This document shows positions 7,325 through 13,338 of a stretch of DNA of 64,000 nucleotides, piece by piece (the stretch's first letter is position 1; each line of letters starts with the position of its first letter). The position numbers were made by a program, and so were the translations under genes. Under the pieces are notes generated by a model. It was not told where the DNA came from. It made no database searches and saw only the letters and a program-made list of their open reading frames with translations. Location of the stretch: NCBI RefSeq assembly GCF_001025195.1, contig NZ_AP012325.1, positions 992,001 through 1,056,000 of the forward strand, given 5' to 3'. The DNA is from Bifidobacterium catenulatum DSM 16992 = JCM 1194 = LMG 11043. Its GTDB lineage: Bacteria; Actinomycetota; Actinomycetes; Actinomycetales; Bifidobacteriaceae.

Positions 7325-8593
7325 ATGTCCGGTGACGCGAACCGCACGCCCGACCGCAGCCAGATCGACAGCCTGTCCCAGGCCCAAGCGCGCTCGACGG
7401 CGTTGGCGAAGCGCGAGCTTGGCAACGTCTGGGCGGAAATAGCCGATTGGGAGCCAGCCAGACAACGTGACGCGCTGCTCGAACTGGTGCCGGCGATCAT
7501 CGACAAATACGCCGACACATCCAGCGTCGCGGCCGCCGAATGGTATCAGCGCGTGCGCGACAAGTGGATCTCCGACGATTTCAAAGCACACACGCCGGTA
7601 AAGGCGAACGATGACATCAGCAAGCTGATCCGCGCGAACGCCGGCGTCCTGTTCGGCGACGACGCGGACCCGGGGCGGATGCTCCGCTTCCTCAACGCCG
7701 TCGTGGACAAGGGCGTGAAGCAGGGAGGACGCGACACTATCCGCTACAACGCGAAACGCGATCCGAAGAAACCACGCTACGCGCGAGTCCCGTCCGGCGC
7801 GAAGACGTGCGCGTTCTGCGCCATGCTCGCGTCCCGCGGCTGGGTGTACGAATCAGCCGAAACCGCCGGCGCGATGAACAAATACCATTCCGACTGCGAC
7901 TGCGAGATCGTACCCAGCTGGGACAAGGACAAGCCGAACATCGAAGGCTACGACCCAGAAAAGCTCTATGAGGACTATGAGAAGGCTTACAAGGCCGCAG
8001 GCGACAATCCCACAATGGAAGACGTTCTCGCGGCAATGCGGAGCCAGCCGGGGAAGTACACGGATGGCAGGCTGGTGCCCGTGAAGGTTCCGAAGGATTG
8101 GAAGCAGCCGCACGCCCAGAACGAGGATCGTCTGCTTTCGATGAAGGGATTGGCGGATGCCACCGACGCGGAATGGTATCGGCGTCAGGAACGGGCCGGG
8201 GTCCCGCATTCGGTGGATACGCTTTACCCGCAGGAGATCGTGTTCCTCGAACGTTTCCAGAATCTCGGCAACCATGTCGAATGGATACCAAGAGACAAGG
8301 AAAACGCAACGGCGACAAACGACTTCCGTTGGATTGAAACGAACGAATTGTGCGAATTGAAATCCATGGCGAAAGCAGATTTCGGCAAGATCGCAGACCG
8401 CATCACCAAGGCCGTTCGAAGCGCCAAGGAGAATCACGATGTCGTCAAGGACTGTTTCGTCATAGACCTCGGCCAGACGAAGCGTAAGGACAAACTCGTG
8501 CACCAATTGGAGAAATACAACGACCGCGAATGGAAAATCCGCAGGCTTTTCATCTTCGACGGTGAAGGGTTCTCGGAAATCGAATTGAAATAA
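7325..8593 (+). CDS. MuF-type head protein fused to a PD-(D/E)xK-like nuclease domain
   Basis: 422 residues; GGAGG at 7315-7319 sets the start. Residues 1-210 are the minor head (MuF/VG15-like) part with the Cys-containing signature TCAFCAMLASRGW and KYHSDCDCEIVP. A linker of roughly 60 charged residues follows. From about residue 300 a separate domain appears: E304 in YPQEIVFLERF, D333 in TNDFRW, and E344-x-K346 in CELKSM, then a helix and strands VVKDCFVIDL and RRLFIFDG. This is the order of active residues in PD-(D/E)xK nucleases and resembles CdiA C-terminal tRNA nucleases. MuF proteins with C-terminal toxin domains are a described prophage toxin class. No immunity gene is visible directly downstream. 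Confidence 0.8.
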   Translation: MSGDANRTPDRSQIDSLSQAQARSTALAKRELGNVWAEIADWEPARQRDALLELVPAIIDKYADTSSVAAAEWYQRVRDKWISDDFKAHTPVKANDDISKLIRANAGVLFGDDADPGRMLRFLNAVVDKGVKQGGRDTIRYNAKRDPKKPRYARVPSGAKTCAFCAMLASRGWVYESAETAGAMNKYHSDCDCEIVPSWDKDKPNIEGYDPEKLYEDYEKAYKAAGDNPTMEDVLAAMRSQPGKYTDGRLVPVKVPKDWKQPHAQNEDRLLSMKGLADATDAEWYRRQERAGVPHSVDTLYPQEIVFLERFQNLGNHVEWIPRDKENATATNDFRWIETNELCELKSMAKADFGKIADRITKAVRSAKENHDVVKDCFVIDLGQTKRKDKLVHQLEKYNDREWKIRRLFIFDGEGFSEIELK

Positions 8594-8679
8594 AACAACC
8601 GGGAGCACCCCTCCGCTCATTGCGTGTTATTTCAACGCCGCAGAGGACCCCCGGTCTTTCCACATTCTATCACGCTTTT
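8594..8679 (+). other. 86-base gap with possible fold
   Basis: No coding sequence. ACCGGG shortly after the MuF stop can pair with CCCGGT near 8650, enclosing CCTC/GAGG as a second helix, so the transcript between the MuF gene and tRNA-Tyr may be folded. There is no T-run, so a terminator is not supported. Confidence 0.25.
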
Positions 8680-8761
8680 GGTGGGTTGGCCCAGCGGCGA
8701 CGGCAGGAGCCTGTAAATCTCCGACACCGACACATCGCGGGTTCGAGTCCCGCACCCACCA
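8680..8761 (+). tRNA. tRNA-Tyr (GTA), phage-borne
   Basis: 82 bases. Acceptor GGTGGGT 8680-8686 pairs fully with ACCCACC 8754-8760, discriminator A8761, no encoded CCA. D-stem GCC 8689-8691 with GGC 8702-8704. Anticodon arm GGAGC / CTGTAAA / TCTCC (8706-8722) gives anticodon GTA at 8713-8715, with one mismatch at the base of the loop. A 14-base variable region (8723-8736) agrees with the class II variable arm of bacterial tRNA-Tyr. T-arm GCGGG-TTCGAGT-CCCGC. The gene is embedded in the head operon between the MuF gene and scaffold, so it must be cut out of the late transcript or have its own promoter. Confidence 0.9.
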
Positions 8762-8822
8762 CTCACAGCCCCGGAACGAGGCTTTTTCAATGCCCTGGAA
8801 CAGGGCGGAAGGAACAGAAGCA

Positions 8823-9326
8823 ATGACCGACGCAGCCACCATCGACAACGCCCAACAGCCGCAGGGGGAGGGTTCGGAGGACGCCCAGTCCACCGAACCG
8901 CAGAAGTCTGTGGATTGGAAGGCGAAGTACGAGAACGCCATCAAGCACTCCCGCGAATGGGAGTCCCGCGCGAAGGCCAACAAGGACGCCGCCGACGAAC
9001 TCGACAGGCTCAAGGAAAGTCAATTGTCCGAAACGGAGAAGCTGACCCGCAGAGCCGAACGAGCCGAGAGGGAACTGTCCGCATTGAAGACAGCCAATCA
9101 GGTCAACGCCTGGAAGAACGCGGCGGCCGAACAGTACGAAGTGCCCGCGTCGCTGCTGTTCGGCGCGACCGAGGACGAGATCAACGCGAACGCGAAGGCT
9201 CTCTCCGAATGGAAGAACCCGGAACGTTCCGGCGCTTCCGCGCTCGGCGACCCGTCAGGCCTGCCCCAGAAACCACCGAAAAGCGCCGACGACTGGATAC
9301 GTTCGATCGCCCGGCACAACAAATAA
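8823..9326 (+). CDS. capsid scaffold protein
   Basis: 167 residues, highly charged and helical. The middle (WKAKYENAIKHSREWESRAK to LTRRAERAERELSALKTAN) is a predicted coiled coil and the C-terminus (KSADDWIRSIARHNK) is the short basic helix-loop that scaffolds use to bind the coat protein. Such proteins guide prohead assembly and are then removed. Start 8823 is chosen over 8790 because GGAAGGAA lies at 8807-8814. It sits directly before the major capsid gene. Confidence 0.85.
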   Translation: MTDAATIDNAQQPQGEGSEDAQSTEPQKSVDWKAKYENAIKHSREWESRAKANKDAADELDRLKESQLSETEKLTRRAERAERELSALKTANQVNAWKNAAAEQYEVPASLLFGATEDEINANAKALSEWKNPERSGASALGDPSGLPQKPPKSADDWIRSIARHNK

Positions 9327-9348
9327 ACACTAACGGAAGGAGAAGCCC

Positions 9349-10362
9349 ATGGCTTCCATCGTCAATCAGATGATTGGCTCCACCGACCTCGGCGGCGGCC
9401 TCATCCCCACCGAATACTCCAATCAGATCATCCAGGACATCCCGAAGCAGAGCGTCATGCTCTCCCGCGCACGCCAGATCACGATGAGCACCCGCACCCG
9501 CACCCAGCCGGTGCTGGACAGCAAGCCCATCGCCTATTGGGTCGGCGGCGACACCGGTTTGAAGCAGACCACGAAGATGAGCTGGAGCGGCCTGAACATC
9601 ACCGCGGAGGAACTCGCCGCGATCGTGCCGATCCCGGAAGCCGTCATCAACGACGCCGGCATCCCCATCTGGAACGAGGTCATGCCGCGATTGACCGCCG
9701 CGATCGGCTACAAGCTCGACCAGGCATGCCTGTTCGGCACCGACAAGCCGTCGAGCTTTCCCGACGGCATCGTCCCGCAGGCCATTGCCGCCGGAAACAA
9801 ACTCACCCAGGGCACGGACCTAGCGGCCGACGTGGCGACCATGGGCCAGAAGCTCGCCGAACAGGGGTTCGCGATGAACGGTTTCGCAAGCCAGCCTGGA
9901 CTGAACTGGCAGCTCATCGGCCTGCGCGACAACAACGGCGCGCCAATCTACGTACCATCCCTCGCATCCGGCGCCCCGTCCACCCTGTACGGTTACGGCC
10001 TCAACGAAGTGGACAATGGCGCGTGGGATATGACCAAGGCCGTGCTGCTCGGCGCTGACTGGTCTAACTTCGTCATCGGCGTCCGTCAGGACATCACTTT
10101 CAAGATGCTCGACCAGGCGCCCATCACCGACGATAATGGCAAGGTCATCCTCAACCTCGCCCAGCAGGATTGCGTCGCCATGCGCGTCGTGTTCCGTGCC
10201 GGCTTCCAGATCGCCAATCCGATCAACGACGTGCAGCCGAACAAGTCGAAGCGTTTCCCGGCGTTCGTCATCCAACCGAAGTCCGTCGCCGCCTCCCAGT
10301 CGCAACAGACGGTGGAGGACCCACCGGCGTCCGTCATCCAACCGAAGTCCGTCGCCGACTGA
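9349..10362 (+). CDS. major capsid protein
   Basis: 337 residues with the features of HK97-fold coat proteins: N-terminal GLIPTEYSNQIIQDIPKQS, then VLDSKPIAYWVGGDTGLKQT, a strand-rich A-domain, and VRQDITFKMLDQAPI near the C-terminus. AAGGAG upstream of ATG 9349. It forms the icosahedral shell. The last 30 residues contain a duplicated VIQPKSVA motif from a 66-base-period tandem repeat, which looks like a recent C-terminal extension after the normal end near residue 305. Confidence 0.92.
   Translation: MASIVNQMIGSTDLGGGLIPTEYSNQIIQDIPKQSVMLSRARQITMSTRTRTQPVLDSKPIAYWVGGDTGLKQTTKMSWSGLNITAEELAAIVPIPEAVINDAGIPIWNEVMPRLTAAIGYKLDQACLFGTDKPSSFPDGIVPQAIAAGNKLTQGTDLAADVATMGQKLAEQGFAMNGFASQPGLNWQLIGLRDNNGAPIYVPSLASGAPSTLYGYGLNEVDNGAWDMTKAVLLGADWSNFVIGVRQDITFKMLDQAPITDDNGKVILNLAQQDCVAMRVVFRAGFQIANPINDVQPNKSKRFPAFVIQPKSVAASQSQQTVEDPPASVIQPKSVAD
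10258..10357 (+). repeat. 34-bp tandem duplication at the capsid gene 3' end
   Basis: 10258-10291 and 10324-10357 are 34-bp copies with one mismatch (T10265 against C10331), period 66 bp, so the reading frame is kept (22 codons). Both copies encode PA(F/S)VIQPKSVA. The second copy ends at the capsid stop. Confidence 0.85.
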
Positions 10363-10751
10363 TGATGTCCGGCGACGACATGATCGCGTTCGCCACCGTC
10401 GACGATCTGGTCGCACGTTGGCGCGTCCTGTCCGATTCGGAGGAACGTCAGGCTGAAGTCCTGCTGGATGATGCGAGCGACCTGATCCGCACCGAATGCC
10501 CGAGATACGCGGCAGCGAATCCGATGACGTTGAAGCGCATCGCATGCGCGATCGTGAAAAGGGCCATGCTGACTGGTGACGATGCGGCTGGAATCAGCCA
10601 GTCCACCCAGACGGCAGGGCCTTTCTCGGAATCGCTCACGTATTCGAATCCGGCCGGCGACCTGTATTTGACGAGCGCTGAGAAGCGGTCTTTGGGATAC
10701 GGCCGCCAGCGGGCGTTTTCCATCAGCTTGGATGGTGGTGCGGATGCTTGA
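10362..10751 (+). CDS. head-tail connector (Gp15/Gp19-like)
   Basis: 129 residues. FATVDDLVARWRVLSDSEERQAEVLLDDASDLIR is typical of the helical phage head-tail connector family whose members form the ring under the portal. ATG 10362 shares the last base of the capsid stop (TGATG). GDLYLTSAEKRSLGY near the C-terminus is also a usual element. Its stop overlaps the next gene. Confidence 0.82.
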   Translation: MMSGDDMIAFATVDDLVARWRVLSDSEERQAEVLLDDASDLIRTECPRYAAANPMTLKRIACAIVKRAMLTGDDAAGISQSTQTAGPFSESLTYSNPAGDLYLTSAEKRSLGYGRQRAFSISLDGGADA

Positions 10752-11085
10752 CGGTGAACAGGTTGTCGTGCTCCGTCCCTCCAAGACGGATGGTGGCGGG
10801 AAATACAATGCGCAGACCGTGAAATGGTCGGATGAACCGGTGTCCGGCGTGTTGCTGGGCGCGGCCACTCCGGCCGACGTGCAGGACAGCACGCTGCCGA
10901 ACGCTTTGAGCGTCGACCTGACGGCCTATTTCCCACGAGGATATGACAAGCCACTTCGCGGCTGTCGTATCCGCGCGCGTGATCGTGTCTGGCAGGTCGT
11001 CGGCGATCCGATCCCCTTCGATGGCGGCATCAAGCCGACGAAATGGAATCTCGCGGTGAACCTGCATCGGACGGACGGAAGGTGA
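10744..11085 (+). CDS. head closure / head-tail adaptor protein
   Basis: 113 residues from ATG 10744, which lies inside the end of the preceding gene; an in-frame ATG at 10732 is a less likely start. The product is beta-rich (LDGEQVVVLRP, VSGVLLGAATPADV, CRIRARDRVWQVVGDP), the form of SPP1 gp16-type stoppers that close the portal channel after packaging. The call rests on position and fold pattern rather than on a strong motif. Confidence 0.6.
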   Translation: MLDGEQVVVLRPSKTDGGGKYNAQTVKWSDEPVSGVLLGAATPADVQDSTLPNALSVDLTAYFPRGYDKPLRGCRIRARDRVWQVVGDPIPFDGGIKPTKWNLAVNLHRTDGR

Positions 11086-11088
11086 ACT

Positions 11089-11409
11089 ATGACGTGTTTC
11101 AAAGTCTCGAAAGAGTGGATGGAGAAGAACGTCCTCACGAATCCGGCCGTCACCGTGGCCTTGGATGCGAAGGCCCGACGCATCGCTCCCATCGTGCAGC
11201 GCATCGCCTTGAAGGAAGGCGACCGTGAATACGCGGAATCGGTGCGAATCCATTCAGGTCGCCGTCCGGGCGTGAAGTCCCCGACGCATATCGCGCGACC
11301 ATACGCGCGGGTCATCATCGGCGACGAGCATGCCACGGAGAAGGAGTACGGTTCCAAGCATTATCCGAAGAAGGGTTTCCTTCGTCGGGCGGTCGCGGAA
11401 GCGGGCTGA
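11089..11409 (+). CDS. head-tail connector of the DUF5403/HK97 gp10-like kind
   Basis: 106 residues. RIAPIVQRIALKEGDREYAESVRIHSGRRPG, then RPYARVIIGDEHATEKEYGSKHYPKKGFLRRAV, matches the short basic neck proteins between adaptor and tail terminator in actinophages. GGAAGGTG upstream of ATG 11089. It probably helps join tail to head; exact function not known. Confidence 0.65.
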   Translation: MTCFKVSKEWMEKNVLTNPAVTVALDAKARRIAPIVQRIALKEGDREYAESVRIHSGRRPGVKSPTHIARPYARVIIGDEHATEKEYGSKHYPKKGFLRRAVAEAG

Positions 11410-11415
11410 TGGCTT

Positions 11416-11823
11416 ATGGCTTTGACTCTGAAAGGCTCATGGCCGGCGCCACTGCCCATCGTCATCCGATGGCTCGCAGACCACGATATGAAGGTTTTGA
11501 CCGAGGTGCCGGAGAATCTGTCCGATTCTCTGCCGGTCGTGGTTGTGAGCCTCGCGCCGGGCGGAAGCCTCGACGTCGGCACCTACACGTCTGCTCCCAG
11601 CTTGGATGTGGACGTGTTCGCCGCCGACCATGATTCACTGGACGACCTCACGTGCAGGCTGACCGCCGCCCTGTCGACTTTGCAGGGCGCGGGAAACCAG
11701 TACGGGTACGTCGATTCCTCCACGCTCACGTCTTTTTCGGAAATCGCCGACGATGATCCGACCGTGCTCCGATGCACGGCCACCGTCACGCTTTCCCTCA
11801 GACCACAAAACATCAATATTTAA
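11416..11823 (+). CDS. tail terminator protein
   Basis: 135 residues. The pattern of a small alpha/beta protein with PVVVVSLAPGG, LDVDVFAADHDSLDDLTCRLTAAL and the final RCTATVTLSLRP strand agrees with tail completion proteins (lambda gpU-like), which cap the tube and stop its growth. It lies immediately before the major tail protein gene, the usual place. Confidence 0.75.
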   Translation: MALTLKGSWPAPLPIVIRWLADHDMKVLTEVPENLSDSLPVVVVSLAPGGSLDVGTYTSAPSLDVDVFAADHDSLDDLTCRLTAALSTLQGAGNQYGYVDSSTLTSFSEIADDDPTVLRCTATVTLSLRPQNINI

Positions 11824-11832
11824 GGAGCATTA

Positions 11833-12456
11833 ATGGCTGCAACAGATGTGGTCAGCATTCTCGACGACAACAACGGCAACGTCCGAAAGTGGGGTACCCA
11901 GCTGCTCGCATTGGCGGACTACTCCACCGCCATGCCGTCGGAATTCTTCGACAAGACCACGAACAAACCGAACGCCCTACCGGACGGTTTCAAGATTCTC
12001 GGATACATTTCAACCGATGGCATGAAGATCAGTCGAAGCATCGACTCCTCCGACGTGTCCGCCGTACAGGATCTGGAACCGGTTCGCTCCGACATCACCA
12101 GCAAGACCCGCACCCTGCAGGTCACGTTCCTGGAAATGAACGCGTGGGTGAAGGCCGTCGCCCATGGCGTCCCGGTCGCACAGTGGCCAGCCGACAAGAA
12201 CAACGGCTTCGAATATTCCGATGGCGCGATCAGCGACTTTCCCTACTATCGTCTGCTCGTCCTCATGCAGGACGGCACCGGTGTCGGCGCGCATTACCGT
12301 GTCGAGGCGGGCTACAAGGCCAAGGTCACGAACCAGGGCGATCTGACCCATTCGCGCAGCGACGCGGAAGGCGAGGAGACCACGTTCACGTTCTATCGTG
12401 ACCCGGCCGTAAACAAGAGCTACTACGAGGGCGAGAAGGTCTCGACCGAAGTCTGA
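11833..12456 (+). CDS. major tail tube protein
   Basis: 207 residues; AAGGAG precedes ATG 11833. The beta-rich sequence with GYISTDGMKISRSIDSSDV, TRTLQVTFLEMNAWV and DGTGVGAHYRVEAGYKAKV is typical of siphovirus tail tube subunits. It polymerises around the tape measure to form the tail. A strong terminator right after the gene may raise its yield relative to the tail-tip genes. Confidence 0.87.
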   Translation: MAATDVVSILDDNNGNVRKWGTQLLALADYSTAMPSEFFDKTTNKPNALPDGFKILGYISTDGMKISRSIDSSDVSAVQDLEPVRSDITSKTRTLQVTFLEMNAWVKAVAHGVPVAQWPADKNNGFEYSDGAISDFPYYRLLVLMQDGTGVGAHYRVEAGYKAKVTNQGDLTHSRSDAEGEETTFTFYRDPAVNKSYYEGEKVSTEV

Positions 12457-12479
12457 CAGCCGCTCTTTTTCTGATTCTT

Positions 12480-12521
12480 CCCCACGACGGCTTTTGTCCC
12501 TTTCACCGTCGTGGGGATTTT
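12480..12521 (+). terminator. terminator after the major tail gene
   Basis: Perfect 11-bp stem CCCCACGACGG (12480-12490) with CCGTCGTGGGG (12506-12516), 15-base loop, then ATTTTC. A partial stop here would give more capsid and tail tube mRNA than tail-tip mRNA. Confidence 0.8.
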
Positions 12522-12572
12522 CTTCTCCATTGTTTGCCGCATGAAAGGGCCGTTTTTTATGAAAGGATTGAA

Positions 12573-12908
12573 ATGGGAGCAAAATACAACCTTCAGGCAG
12601 TGAAGGCGAAGTACCTCGAATCGCATCCGACGATTCCGGAATGGATCGAATTCACTTTGGATGACGGCAAGGATGCCACCGTATTCAAAATCCATTCGCC
12701 AATCTTCCAGACGAACGAGGAGAAGCGCGCTTTCGTAAGGGCTCAGAAGGCCGATGACGAATTCGAACTGGCGAAAGCACTGCTTGGCGACCAGTGGGAG
12801 CGTTACGAGCAAGAGGGCGGTCAAGTGAGCCTGCTGCTCCTGCTGCTCAACGAGGTCGGTTCCGATCTGACCGAAACGGACGCCGAGGGAAACCCTACAC
12901 GGCAGTAG
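12573..12908 (+). CDS. tail assembly chaperone G
   Basis: 111 residues. Small, acidic, helical (EEKRAFVRAQKADDEFELAKALLGDQW) and placed between tail tube and tape measure, as in nearly all siphoviruses. Start ATG 12573 has AAAGGA at 12562-12567. The reading frame ends at 12908 in the absence of frameshifting. G and the shifted GT product bind the tape measure during tail assembly. Confidence 0.85.
   Translation: MGAKYNLQAVKAKYLESHPTIPEWIEFTLDDGKDATVFKIHSPIFQTNEEKRAFVRAQKADDEFELAKALLGDQWERYEQEGGQVSLLLLLLNEVGSDLTETDAEGNPTRQ
12887..12893 (+). promoter_or_regulatory. -1 ribosomal frameshift site GGGAAAC
   Basis: The heptamer has the canonical form X-XXY-YYZ and is in phase with G: codons read G-GGA-AAC. 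Slipping back one base re-pairs as GGG-AAA and enters the T frame as PYTAVDLL. It lies five codons before the G stop codon, the usual location. Confidence 0.9.
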
Positions 12909-13318
12909 ACCTGCTGACGGCGAACGGGCATGCGGAGGAACTGGAGGCCGCCTTGTGCGCGGTCTACAGTCCACGCGACCCGATCGCCGAATACTGGCAG
13001 GGACGGTTGGGCCTTCGCGCATTGCATGCCCTCATCGTGAATATGCCGCCAGACAACGTGTTTTACCGGGCGGTGTCCGGCGATGGTTGGACGGAAGGCG
13101 AATGGCTCACGCATGACGTTGGTGAAATGCTCCGCGAACTGCAATTGACGATAGTCAATACGAATCCGCTGGTGGAACGCAAGATCACCGAAGAGGATAT
13201 CCGGCCACGCATCCTGCCGCCCACGCGACGGCGGGACGAATCCGTGACGGAAGACCCTGACAGGGAATTGCGGATGCGCGAGCGGAAGGAACTCATGGCC
13301 TTGGCTTTGGGCCGGTGA
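12893..13318 (+). CDS. tail assembly chaperone T part, made as GT fusion by -1 frameshift
   Basis: This frame has no good start of its own at the right place and continues G after the slip at 12887-12893; the GT product is the join of 12573-12893 and 12893-13318, 248 residues. The T part (AVDLLTANGHAEELEAALC..YWQGRLGLRALHALIVNMP) is helical and ends in a charged tail (RMRERKELMALALG). It links the tape measure to tube subunits during assembly and is not in the mature virion. Fourteen bases separate its stop from the tape measure ribosome site region. Confidence 0.85.
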   Translation, partial: PYTAVDLLTANGHAEELEAALCAVYSPRDPIAEYWQGRLGLRALHALIVNMPPDNVFYRAVSGDGWTEGEWLTHDVGEMLRELQLTIVNTNPLVERKITEEDIRPRILPPTRRRDESVTEDPDRELRMRERKELMALALGR

Positions 13319-13338
13319 GATTAGGAAGGTGAATGGTC

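Noticed and set aside
8627..9013. Minus-strand ORF downstream of the MuF fusion as immunity gene
   Set aside because: It is antisense to scaffold and to the tRNA-Tyr gene, without a ribosome site; no plus-strand ORF fits between 8594 and 8679.
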